A stretch of DNA of 64,000 nucleotides from Sapria himalayana (GCA_029783825.1 JAREIK010002629.1:526027-590026), one strand, 5' to 3'. Positions 47,743 through 57,594 are shown, numbered from the stretch's first letter. Numbers and translations are program-made. Notes: generated by a model not told the origin, from the letters alone.

Positions 47743-49866
47743 TCAATCGTCAAGCGGCATATAATGAGAATCATCAGCCGCAACATCAAGATCAGTATCA
47801 TATGGGTCATCATCATCGGCAATCAGCTCCTCCGCCATCGTAGTGGATGTGGATGCGACTGCAGTGTCTGTCACAGTCCCAGCTTCAGCACGATCACTGA
47901 TGCTAAATCTCGATTCCTTCCAATCCTTCAAACATGCCAAGGTCTCAATCATATCTGGACGTAATCTCGATCTCCTATCCGAAATCACGTTCACTGCAAC
48001 AGAAAAAGCAGACTCCGATGCTACGCTCGACACCGGAGGAGTCAGTAGATCCCGTGCCATCCTAGATAGCACGGGATAGGCGGACTCATATGATTTCCAC
48101 CACTGTAATAAATCAAGATTCTTATTGTCAGAAGGTGATAGGATTGAGCAGTAATCGGTATCTAAGTACCGAGACAGCTCGCTCCTATGTGAAGGTCCAC
48201 CCCTACGTTTCCCCCTCGCTAGGTTAATGGAATAAGCGTCTTCTCCGAACAAGGTATCAGTGTCCGTACTCACAGTCTCAACACCACCACCACCATACCT
48301 AGTATCGTAGTATGTGAACAGGTCTGTCAACTTCTCGTAAATGAACCCTTGAGGTGGCTCTTCCAGGTTCATGCACGAGGAAATGAAAGTCAGGGTGTTT
48401 TCAACCCCTTCCACCTTAGCCCTAGGGTCCATGCATGCTGCGAGGCAATAAAGAGATGGAATGGTGGACCAGTACTTCAGGTACTTGGTCTCCATCTCTG
48501 CAACCATATGGCTGAGCGTCTGGTCCGCTCGATACATCCTAAACATGCTACTAATGTTGCATATGCAACGGAGTGCAATGCAAGTGGTGGGCGTATAAAC
48601 CGACGAACACATGTTCGTCGTGTCATAAAATATCTTCAGGAATTTCATAAATGAAATTCCTGAATCCCAGTCAGTGTCGTCAACAATAAGTTCGCCACTC
48701 TTACTATTGACGTAGTCGGATATCACGTGTTCGTATCCAACACATGATTCCAACATCAGGTACGTATAATTCCAACGATGTCTCACATCAGATTGGAATT
48801 TCTTCTTCTTAAGATTCGCAGACAAACAGAGATTACCAAACTCTTGTAGTCTGCTAGGAGTGCGAATATACTTGAGTGCATTGCGTATATTTTCCAACGC
48901 GGGGGAACACACCTTCATACCCGCTTGAACTATCAGGTTAATAACATGACACATGCATCTGACATGAAATATCTCTCCTAAAGGTGCGTCTCTAATATTC
49001 CTAACAAACATATTGATCGCTACTCCATTATTCGCAGCATTATCGAAAGTGACACTAAAAATTTTATTTTGAATTTTATATTTCCTAAATATTTTCATCA
49101 TATACTCAAAAATGGCCGGGCCATCATGAGGATGAAGAATCTCAGTGAATCCTAATATTTTTTTATTTATTGTCTAGTTTGAATCGACATAATGACTCGT
49201 GATACATGCATAAGAAGAATCATCGTGACATGTCCATATATCGGACCTCACGGACACCACTCCACTAAATGCCAAAAATTCCTTAATTATTTTTTGTTTT
49301 TCTAACTTATATATCTTTAGTATGTCACTCCTAGATGTGGACCTAGGAATCCTACGATAGGATGGCTGAAAATAAGTCTGCATGATGCGGACTACCCTCG
49401 AATCTTCCGAAAATCTGATCGGAAGACCCATCAATGTGATGAGCCTGGCCATGCCGTCCCTACCCAACTCGCTGGAGTATACGAAGGGAGTAAACTTTGA
49501 GACTGAACTCGATCCAGTCTCAAAAAATGTAGTGCCAAGTTGGGTTTGCCTAGGATCTAATGGTTCATGTTTTTTGGAGCATATTTCAGCATGCCTCTTT
49601 AGGTGCCCAGTCCCACATGTACTCTTGCATGTTAAAAGTCGCATACAATATTTGCACTGTGCCATTTCATGTTCCTCACCCCTAACATCTTTTTGTGTTA
49701 TGATTTTAAAATGTGTCCAAACTACAGAAGTCCTCCTAGTTTTTTGTTTTTTAGAATTTTGGGCTGAGATGACAGGAGAAACCAAAGTTTCAGGAGCCAC
49801 AGACGTTTGTGTAACACTAACATTTTCATTTTCCGAATTTAAATATGTGTTAGGTGAATTTGTCAT
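47743..49866 (-). pseudogene. hAT transposase with one in-frame stop
   Basis: Cut-and-paste transposase, nuclear, acting on the TAGAGGTGTCAA termini. The start is at 49866 (MTNSPNTYLN). A BED zinc finger at residues 49-100 has VWTHF, C71-X2-C74 and H88/H92. The first part (230 residues) ends ITSHYVDSN followed by TAG at 49174-49176. The same frame then runs on as TINKKILGFTEI, so the stop replaces a Trp (TGG to TAG; the family has W.LNKRIL). The second part (452 residues from Met 49101) has FDNAANN with the catalytic-type Asp at 20, CMDPRAKVEG at 223, LFTYYD at 261, and the hAT dimerisation region: LLQWWKS at 331, SSVASESAFS near 358-367 and LACLKDW at 388-394. The tail is acidic. Total length is about 707 codons, normal for the family. 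The TAG makes this copy a pseudogene unless it is read through, edited or a local polymorphism. Confidence 0.95.
49174..49176 (-). other. Premature TAG in the hAT transposase
   Basis: Reads TAG on the - strand; one G-to-A change from TGG. Frame and homology continue without a gap on both sides. Confidence 0.93.
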
Positions 49867-50356
49867 TTTATATTTTTCGTACGTTTTTCTAGAGAGAGAA
49901 GCTTTAGAGAGAGAAAATAAAAAAAGTAAATTATATTACCCGGTAAAAGCAATGAGGTCACTCACGTGCAAGATGCACTGCAGGAAGCTTTGATGTTCAA
50001 AACTCAAGTTGAGTTTCACGAAAATCCAAGCCGAAATCAAAATCACGAGGGCCGAGAGAGAGAAGCACGGTTTATGTGAGAGAGAGAAAATATTGAGAGG
50101 ATTTATGTTTTTGAAAAACATAAATTGTATAGGGAGGGGGGTAGATTTTATAGGCTAAATAAAGTTTTTTTTTTTAAAAAAAATTATTTTTTTATTATTT
50201 TTTTGAATTTTTTTATTATATTTAAGGGGCAGAATCACGAGGACCGTCGGATTCTGCCCCCTAGCCGTTGGAGTCGAATCCAAGGGCTGAAAATCGCTCA
50301 AAGTTTGAAAATTTTTTTTTTCCGTTAGAAATTTCGAATTTCTCGGTTTTCGGCAG

Positions 50357-50402
50357 AAAAGACCGCGGGTCGGGTCCGTTTGGACCCGACCCGCGGTCTT
50401 TT
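50357..50402. other. 21-bp perfect internal hairpin of the hAT family
   Basis: Arms 50357-50377 and 50382-50402 are exact inverted repeats (core GACCGCGGGTCGGGTCC) around the loop GTTT. Sister copies lie at 24655-24693, 29282-29317, 51930-51965 and about 62963-63001. Confidence 0.95.
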
Positions 50403-50441
50403 AACCGGGGGGGGCCCGGGGCCCGGATGGGTCGAGTGACC

Positions 50442-50498
50442 GAGTCACGACTCACGACTCAGTGAGTCGTGACTCGTGACCGTGAGTCGCGACTCACG
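50442..50498. other. Cluster of GAGTC palindromes near the right end of the hAT
   Basis: GAGTCACGACTCAC (50442-50455) and GTGAGTCGTGACTC (50462-50475) form a perfect 14-bp inverted repeat with a 6-bp spacer. An 18-bp perfect palindrome CGTGAGTCGCGACTCACG follows at 50481-50498. These words are not seen in the miniature elements. Confidence 0.9.
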
Positions 50499-50776
50499 CC
50501 ACGGCACGCGTGGCACGCCGCCAGTGCCACGCGTGCCTGCGGGACCGGCACGGCACGACTCGTGTCGGGCCAGGCACGGCACGGCTCGTGCCATGCACGA
50601 CACGACACGTGACTTGCTTCGCCCGGGCACGGCACGGGCCCGGGCACGGTTTTTGAACGTGCCGGGCTGGCCCAGGCACGGCCGAACCGTGCCGTGCCTC
50701 GTTGCGGGCCGGGCCGGCCCGGCCCGTTTGACACCTCTAGGAATGACCAAACTCATTTGGCACCTTTAGGTTTGCA

Positions 50777-50898
50777 TGATATTGATAATTTTAGCTTCCT
50801 CCTAAAATTTAATAGGAAGACCATGATAATAATTTGTTTGGTCAAATTTTTTTTTCCTAAATTATTATGTTATATGAAGGAGATCAAAAAAGATAAAC
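50777..50898 (-). pseudogene. hAT transposase relic, fragment
   Basis: Aligns with 49380-49500 of the intact relative (the segment encoding SELGRDGMARLITLMGLPIRFSED, here broken). It lies between two miniature insertions. Confidence 0.7.
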
Positions 50899-51303
50899 TA
50901 GAGGTGTCTAATAGGTTGGGTTTGGCTGGCCCTACCTATTTTTTATTGGCCCAATCGGGTCACTATGGTTGGAACGGCTTGGTATAGTAATCATGCCGTG
51001 ACAGGCATGACATTGTTTGAGAACTGCCGGCCTGGCACGACCTGTCGACCCAGCTTGTACATGGTTTGGGTCAGCTTGTGCTTGGACTTGCTGGGTCGAA
51101 CTGGGCTAGTTTGGGTTGTACTGATTTTTTTCAGCTAAATTTTAAAAAAAATCTAGCTGGGTCCTCGGGCATGGTTTATTGTGTCTTGGAGCTAGACACA
51201 CATGTCGTGCTTGATTTGGAACGAGGCACTGCATGAATCATGCCAAGGGTTGGCCTGACCTGATCCTTGCGCTGTGCTCGGGCTGCCTGGCCCGACACCT
51301 TTA
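50899..51303. mobile_element. Miniature hAT element, about 405 bp
   Basis: Left end TAGAGGTGTCTAATAGG, right end GCCCGACACCTTTA. The interior has GCACG/TGGCC words. Flanks AGATAAAC and AGCGTAAT match at four of eight positions. The host transposase relic continues on both sides in the right order, which supports the ends. Confidence 0.75.
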
Positions 51304-51523
51304 AGCGTAATTAGATTTAGTTTTAAAGATTCAACTGTTCATGATTAGTTGGGATTTCCTAGGATCTAATATATCATATTTTTGGTGTATTGATTGATAT
51401 GTCTCTCTAGGTGATCAGTCACATATATACTCTCACATGTATTTTTTTTTACTATATTTATATTGTATTTATACTTTATCAAAATTTTTAGTTTTTTTTT
51501 TATTTTTTATTATGTTAAAGTGG
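51304..51523 (-). pseudogene. hAT transposase relic, BED-finger region
   Basis: Aligns with 49500-49700 of the intact relative, including the phrase CCTAGGATCTAAT near 51358-51372 and the area of the BED cysteines near 51420-51460. It is broken by stops. Confidence 0.7.
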
Positions 51524-51528
51524 GTCTA

Positions 51529-51576
<48 letters not shown>
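51524..51576. repeat. (TA)n(TG)n compound microsatellite
   Basis: About 12 TA units followed by about 14 TG units, directly abutting the miniature element at 51577. TG units resume on the far side at 52145, so the element landed inside the microsatellite. Confidence 0.93.
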
Positions 51577-51582
<6 letters not shown>

Positions 51583-52144
51583 TGTCAACCGGGCCTGGCC
51601 AGCCCGGCCAGACACGAGGTACGGCAAGGAAAAATTTTGTGCCCGGGCCTGTGCCCGTGCCGTGTCCGGGCCTGTGCCCGTGCCGTGTCCGGGTTAGGCA
51701 CGAGCCGTGCCCGGGTTAGGCACGAGCCGTGCCCGGGTTAGGCACGAGCCGTGCCCGGGTTAGGCACGAGCCGTGCCCGGGTTAGGCACGAGCCGTGCCC
51801 GGGTTAGGTACAAGCTGTGCCGTGCCTGACCCAACACGGTTTGGGCCGCGACACGGCACGCCGGCACGGGTTTGTCCCGTGCCGGGTGCCCCGAGAGCCC
51901 GACCCCACGATGCCCCTCCTGCAAAAAAAACCGCGGGTCGGGTCTGATTCGACCCGATCCGCGGTCCCCCGTATCCCGAACCGCTCGGACAGGCAAGCCC
52001 AAACGGGTCTGGCAAGGCACGGCCCGCCTTGCCTGCGGGCTGTGCCGGGCCCGGTTATTTTAAACAGTGCCGGGCCAGGCACGGCACGGCGGCACGCTCG
52101 TGCCCTAAAAATTCGGGCTCGACCCGGCCCATTTGACACCTCTA
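51577..52144. mobile_element. GC-rich miniature hAT element with internal minisatellite, 568 bp
   Basis: Ends TAGAGGTGTCAACCGGGC and GGCCCATTTGACACCTCTA. Flanks GTGTGTGT and GTGTGTGC lie in a TG microsatellite, so the duplication is plausible but not diagnostic. It is a longer version of the 396-bp element at 29108, the extra length being a 22-bp tandem repeat (51692-51822). Internal hairpin at 51930-51965. Open frames across it are composition artefacts. Confidence 0.93.
51692..51822. repeat. 22-bp minisatellite inside the miniature hAT
   Basis: Five identical tandem units containing GGTTAGGCACGAGCCGTG start at 51692, 51714, 51736, 51758 and 51780. A sixth, mutated unit starts at 51802. Two copies of a related 23-bp unit (GGGCCTGTGCCCGTGCCGTG type) precede them. 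Each unit carries GGCACGAGCCGTGCC, an imperfect palindrome. Confidence 0.93.
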
Positions 52145-52152
52145 GTGTGTGC

Positions 52153-52640
52153 GTGTGTGTTTTATATTTTTTTAGGTGTTTGAGTTTGAGTCAAAGTAAT
52201 GAGAGAAAATATAGTTTCAGCCTTGAAATTTTTCATAGCATTGTTATTATTATTATTTATATCTAAATCTATTTTTGTTATATTCATTATTAGTTACTTT
52301 TTTGTTATGAATAATTAATTACATATAAGTATATAAAAAAATACAAAAAAAAATCCGAATTATATTATGGAGGGGAGAAATATAAAGTCGCAGACCATAT
52401 TCTGCTGTAATAGGTATTGGAAAATCAACAAAAAATTCATACTTTAAATTATTTTAAGCTTTAAAAATATTTTAATGTTTAAACTTTAAAGCTTAATGCT
52501 TTAAATTTTAAACTTTTAAGAGAGAAAGAGCAAAGGGCATAGGAGATGACAAAGGAGAGGACATTGGAGAGAATTGAGATTGAGAACAAAAATGAGAATG
52601 AAAAATTTCAAACTTATAATTAATTTTTTGTATTTAAAAT
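52153..52640 (-). pseudogene. hAT transposase relic, N-terminal end and leader
   Basis: Near 52170-52230 the text aligns with 49730-49810 of the intact relative (start region). It then runs into a purine-rich leader with GAGAG words (52510-52590), as in the other family members. Confidence 0.65.
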
Positions 52641-52772
52641 TGAGCAGAAACTTGACAACAATTGGATTTCTCTTCTAGTCATTGGAATGAAATATAATAG
52701 TTTAGATTTAAGTATTATTTTAATGTTTTATTATTATTTTTTTAAATTTCTGGCTAAATAATCGTTGGGGTT

Positions 52773-53352
52773 GTGGGTTGGGTCTTGAGTGTGGGTAGGC
52801 CATCCTGTGGTGTGCCTGCGCCCAAACACCAAGCCTCGAGCCTGTCAGCCCGAGTGCTGAGTCACTCCTCACTCGTCGTCAGCGTTTCATCGGCCAGTGG
52901 CAGTTGGCCTGAGTGCCACGCCATTGCTGTCATGCCCTACAGGCGAGAGCCAAAAAGGCTGTCGCCTATTGGTGTTGGGAATTGGGGGCCTGGGATGCTT
53001 TTGGAGTTTGGCATGGTGCCTTCCATGCCAATGGTTACGCATCGGCAGGTTGAGTGCTGGCATAGTGGACGCTGCTTGCTTCTTTGTAATCTGTAAACTT
53101 GATTCCTGACTTCCTAGTTCTTGGTTAGGTTTACCAGCCGGTGGATTGTGCCAACTGGCCAGACACGTGGGTCGTGTCTGGCTTGGCACGAGGCATGACT
53201 ACCTTTAGCCCAGCATAACACGAGTCGTGCATCAAGCCGGTCCGACCTAGGTCCAAACAATGTTTTGGACCGTGCATTTCTAGGTCAGACATGATTCAGT
53301 TTGGCCATGCCTCGTGTTGGGCATGGGTTGTCTTGCTTACTTGACACCTTAA
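52773..53352. other. GC-richer right subterminal region of the decayed hAT
   Basis: It ends in the terminus CTTGACACCTTAA. The outer part (53130-53350) has the family's GCACG/TGGCC words. The inner part (about 52830-53110) has different, balanced-composition sequence with overlapping open frames of about 100 codons on both strands that match no protein I recognise. It has no counterpart in the intact element at 47008. Confidence 0.55.
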
Positions 53353-53360
53353 AGTTAGTT

Positions 53361-53704
53361 TGAACTTGACTCAGGCTAGCTTGGAATGAACTAGGCTAAC
53401 TTGGTATGACACAGGCTATTCTAGAATGACCTAGGCTAGTTTGGATTGAACCCAGGCTAGTTTGGATTGAACCCAAGCTAGCCTAGAATGAACTAGGATA
53501 GGGTTGGCATGACTCGACATGACCTTGGAAAAATGCATGCCAATGAGGTTAGTTGGGCTGACTATTTTAAAGTTGTGTAGTCACGATCCTAGAATAAATT
53601 AGGATAGACTTGGCATAACCTAGGCAAAATGGTGCCAATGAGGTGTGTTGGGCTACCTATTTTTTAAGTTGTGTAGACATGATATGACCCATTTGATATT
53701 TTTA
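53361..53704. repeat. Right part of the outermost miniature element, with tandem repeats
   Basis: About six degenerate units of AGGCTAGTTTGGATTGAACC fill 53361-53510. Then two copies of a block of about 90 bp follow: TTGGCATGACTC...GTGCC-AATGAGGT...TTAAAGTTGTGTAG, and TTGGCATAACCT...TTTAAGTTGTGTAGAC. It ends in the C-to-T decayed terminus at 53704. Confidence 0.7.
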
Positions 53705-55750
53705 ATACATTTAAGAACAATAGTAAAAGAGATGAACAATAAAGAATGCATGAGTACGATGTATATAAAATAGGATGAGTGCAACTCATATGTCATATGA
53801 AAACTGATCAAAAATAAAGATCAAAAGAGTTAATTACAAGATTATTTGATTTCTTGAGAGATTCTATTTTATTCTGCACAAGTAGTACTTTTTTTTTTCT
53901 TGATATATACTTGAGTATAACTCATCAGTCTTAAGTCACAAGTGATCAACATTTCTATTTTTTTTATCATTTCAGGTTGAAATTGTAGTAGACTTATAAA
54001 CTACTAGATGACCATAACTTGATGGAGATTTCTTATCGTAGAAAATGTTTCAATTTTTAAAGTCAATTTATTTTTTATTTATTTGTATATATGATGATTC
54101 TATAAGGATATCATTATAATGTGGACTAACAAGTTTATTTATAAATGACTAGCACATTTCTCTTAAGTAGATGCTCAAGTGAGACTACAATTGTGTAAAG
54201 AAAAGTAATATGTTTAATTATATTTTTTTGACTCTTATTTATTTTTAGATTGCTAAAAAATGAGTTGTCCTTTAAAAAAATAACATAATTACTATTACTA
54301 TATTAGGCTTAAAAAATATATGTATTCTCTATGAGTATTGGAGTATTTATGATAAATATATTTTAAAGTGTTGTGTTATTTTCTCTTGGCTTGGAGAGTA
54401 ATCATGCATAAAATAAGTATTTACAAAAATTTTAAAGGAAAAAAAAATAATTTTTATCAAAAATGTATGATCTCAATGAAAGGAAATAAAGTGACATAAG
54501 TTAAAAGAATATATTCAATTGATGAGATAATTTATAGTTGATATTGTATCTCGCCAAGCATATTTAGAATACTCCTGTCAAACAGGAGTGTCGAGCTATT
54601 TTAATTAAATATTAATTTTGTTTTCTTCTGAAATCATACTATGTAAGGTGTGTATGATAGAAAGTTCGATGTTTTGATTTTGTGATTAGTATAATTATTA
54701 CTAAAGTTATCTAACATGTATGTAATGTATCGTTATTCTTACTTTTTTTATTATCTTAATTAAATTAATTTTGTACTTTTTATAAAATGATCAAAAAATA
54801 ATAAAAATGTGATGAAAATTAGAAAAAAATCAATTAAGTAAAATATATATAATTATTAATAAAAATAATAAAATAGTTCCGTTTTTCTTAGGCTTTATCT
54901 CTACCAAGTTTATATATATTTGAGTGTATTAGATCGAATTAAATTTTACTCACATATATTTGTTTGATAGAATAAAAAATTATAATTTATTTTTTTAATT
55001 GACATATCTCATATTTTAATATAAAGATATTTTTAACACTAGATGACCAATCATGAATAAACAAAATATGTGAAAATAGTAAAATATTAACTAAACTAAA
55101 TATTATCATAACAAATGATTATAGATAATTTATCATTAGCTTTTATAATGTTTAATGAACATGAGATAAAAGTCATAAATAAAATTGTTACTTGTAATGT
55201 GACTTTTGTTTCTAAAATTAATGATCCAAAAGTCAGAAGTAGGAAGATGACGATCCGTCAAAACTTGAAAATTGGATAGTATATGCTACTATCTTAAAGA
55301 ATGTTTCAACCCTCCATGAATGTTGATGTCAATGATGCACAAAAAATGTGTGATATTGATGCATGTTTATGTTCTTGTTGTGTACAAATTGTACACAAAT
55401 GTGTATTGTTATATGATTATGTATGCATTCACTTTGTTATATTACATGCCTTTATCTCTGGAAAATGCTAGTTTTTTGCTTTATCAACTAGGGTTTAGCT
55501 CTAATATCATGCAGAATTTCAAACTAATAATTCAAAAATTTAGAAAAACTCACTATGAATTATGTACAAGAGAAACTTTTATATAATGGATAACTTGGAT
55601 TGGGACAACTCACATAATGAGTGTTCTCATTCATAATACAACAAAGAATCAAAAAGAAAAAAAAAACAAAAATATAGTAAATTGTAACAACTGCAAAACT
55701 CATACAGCTAATCCTGATAAAGGTGGATATTAATTAGAGAGCGAGATAAA
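53705..55750. other. AT-rich DNA, no gene seen
   Basis: Nothing recognised except a small perfect hairpin ACTCCTGT/ACAGGAGT at 54571-54589. No terminal repeats or coding text were found. Confidence 0.55.
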
Positions 55751-55754
55751 TAAA

Positions 55755-57530
55755 ATAATTTCTCGTTATTATGTTTTTATACTCATGAGTTGATACATTT
55801 TTTGTAATTTATGATTAGATTCTAATGATTTTGAGTGGCTTCTTAGATTAAAGATAAATTATTGGATAGTTCAATATATATAAGGTAGATAGAGATTCAT
55901 TAGAGATGGAATTCATTCAATATATACTTGTATGAAAATCAATCATAATAGATATAGAGACAAAAAACTTTAGTATAATGCACACATTATAGGAGTGACC
56001 ATACCTAAGAGAATTGGTGAGAGTTATTTTTTGGTATGAGATCAAGGACATTGCATGTTAGTGATAGAGACATGCTAATTATTGAAGTTATTTAAGGTTT
56101 CTCACAAAGTTCTTATTTTGTGAATCATCCTATAAGTCAAGCTAAAAAGGAAGTAAAAAGATGAATCAAAAATATATAATACTTTCTTGAGAAAAAAATG
56201 TAGAATTCTTTGTGAATAGGGTAGTAATAAATTCTTCATATTTCTCAAGTTAACTTTGTTATGTATCTTTTTATTTTAGATTTTTAGTTTATGACTTGTG
56301 GGCTAATAATACACCGCATGTAATTTCTCTTTATTTGTTATATTTTTAATTTCATAAATATTATAATATCAAATGACAAGTCATTATAAGTAGTTGGTTA
56401 GACTTTTTTCTTATGCAGTTTCTTTTTATTTTTGAGTATTTCGATAATATTATGTCTATGCATTATCTTTTAAGATAATTTATTTTTTTGATTTTATTTT
56501 ATTTTTACAAATTATTTTTTGTAATTGCATGACTTCAATGAAGACTTCTATTGAGATTAAACGTGATAGTCTATATATTCTTATTTTTATGCCGGGGTGT
56601 CATATTAGGTTCTTGAGTAATACTAATTAATTATTTGTTTATTTTTGACTTGGTCATGCATTAAATTCCAAGATGTGAATGTTGTAAGCTAGTGTTATTG
56701 ATATTTTTATATTGAAATGTGAGGCATGTCTAGAGAGAGAGAGAGAGATATATATATATATATATACCTAGAATGAAATAATTCATGCATATGATGTTTT
56801 TATACTCACTACTTGATAATTTTTCACTAATATATAGTTATCGTTTAATGATTTTGAGTGGTTTATCAGATTAAGAATACAACATCAGATAGTTCAATAT
56901 ATACAAAGTAGTTGGAGATTTAATATAGAGACAATTCATTCCATATATACTTGTGATTGAGGCCTTATCAATTATAATAGAGGTAGCTATAAAAGATCTT
57001 TAGTACAATGCACACATAATAGGAGGAATGACCACACCCAGTGGAATTCTTGGGAGTTATTTTTTTGAGACGAGTCCGAAGACATTGCATGTTAGTAATA
57101 GAGACATGCTTATTACGAAAGTCCTCTAGGGTTCTTTATAGAGTTTTCATTTTGAGAATCCTTATTAGAGAGAAATATGTATAATTCTTTCTCAGTAAGA
57201 TAGTAATGAATATTTCATTATTTTATGCATATATCAAATGACAAATCATCAAAAGTATTTGGTTAAGTTAATATTTAACTTGATACTTTATTTCTTATAT
57301 ATAGTTTTTTTTTATTCTTGAATGTCTTAGTAATATTCGTTCTATGAATTATATTTTAAGATAATTTAAATTTGAATTTATTTTTTTATGAATATTATTT
57401 TGTTGGATTATATGTCTTCAATGATGACTTTTATTGAAACTAAGCATGATGATCTCTATGTTTTTATTTTAATGGTTAGGTATCGTATTAGTCTTTTGAG
57501 TAATATTAGCTAATTACTTGTTCAAGTTTT
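55755..57530. repeat. Tandem duplication of an 0.8-0.9 kb AT-rich unit
   Basis: Copy A runs from about 55755 to 56650 and copy B from about 56785 to 57530, with 130 bp between. Shared anchors in order are TTAATGATTTTGAGTGG or its variant, AGTATAATGCACACAT/AGTACAATGCACACAT, GACATTGCATGTTAGT.ATAGAGACATGCT, ATTATxTTTTAAGATAATTT, and GAGTAATATTAGCTAATTA. No protein was recognised. It could be two LTRs of a very short element or a segmental tandem repeat. Confidence 0.75.
56726..56767. repeat. (GA)n(TA)n compound microsatellite
   Basis: Lies in the spacer between the two copies of the duplication. Confidence 0.92.
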
Positions 57531-57594
57531 GATGAATTTCAAAAGATAACTTCATACAAGTAATGAATTTCAAAAGATAACTTAATATTAACGA

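Larger units (their letters stand above)
47008..50739 (-). mobile_element. Nearly intact autonomous-type hAT transposon, 3732 bp
   Basis: Terminal inverted repeats are identical for 21 bp, beginning TAGAGGTGTCAAACGGGC. The target duplication is perfect. GC-rich subterminal regions of about 270 bp (left) and 500 bp (right) are full of GGCACG and CGTGCC words, likely transposase-binding arrays. One transposase gene on the - strand (49866 to 47743) is open except for a single TAG. The right subterminal region has a 21-bp perfect hairpin and a cluster of GAGTC palindromes. This is the best preserved member of the family in the window and the reference for the relics. Confidence 0.97.
46635..50768. 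mobile_element. Miniature hAT element interrupted by a nearly intact hAT
   Basis: The left end TAGAGGTGTCAAACGGGC starts at 46635 and the right end CATTTGGCACCTTTA stops at 50768. Flanks GATCTTCA and GGTTTGCA agree at five of eight positions. Aligning the host transposase relic across the gap shows that they correspond to the same host bases (GTCTGCA in the intact relative). The element's own sequence is 46635-46999 and 50748-50768 plus one GGAATGAC, about 390 bp. Confidence 0.75.
40019..53352 (-). mobile_element. Decayed hAT transposon carrying four later insertions
   Basis: Left end TAAAGGTATCAGATAGG, right end CTTGACACCTTAA. Flanks GGCTAGCT (40011-40018) and AGTTAGTT (53353-53360) agree at five of eight positions, and the three differences are all transitions. 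The element's own sequence is 40019-40168, 44815-46634, 50777-50898, 51304-51576 and 52153-53352. Pieces align in order with the hAT at 47008-50739 and with the one at 20208-27198 (for example GCTGGGTCATGT just right of the left end in both). The transposase is on the - strand and broken everywhere. Confidence 0.8.
39801..53704. mobile_element. Outermost non-autonomous hAT element of a four-level nest
   Basis: The left end TAGAGGTGTCAACTAGG starts at 39801 and the right end TTTGATATTTTTA stops at 53704. The right end equals the family terminus TTTGACACCTCTA with each of its five C's after the first G changed to T. The element's own sequence is 39801-40018 plus 53361-53704; all else was inserted later. 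Flanks TTATAGTC and ATACATTT match poorly as a target duplication, so the pairing rests on position and terminal similarity. Confidence 0.6.

Noticed and set aside
47764..48654. Plus-strand open frames across the hAT transposase
   Set aside because: They are shadows of the transposase frame on the opposite strand.
50445..50769. Open frames of about 100 codons at the right end of the intact hAT
   Set aside because: They span the subterminal GGCACG array and the terminal repeat itself; not coding.
51692..51822. CRISPR-like array
   Set aside because: Units are contiguous 22-mers with no spacers, in a plant transposon; it is a minisatellite.
51760..52266. Frames of 77 to 149 codons on both strands
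   Set aside because: They overlap the 22-bp minisatellite and GC-rich miniature hAT; composition artefacts.
54571..54589. Hairpin ACTCCTGT/ACAGGAGT as a terminator
   Set aside because: There is no adjacent gene, and such terminators are not used by plant nuclear genes; a short palindrome in 64 kb of DNA is expected by chance.
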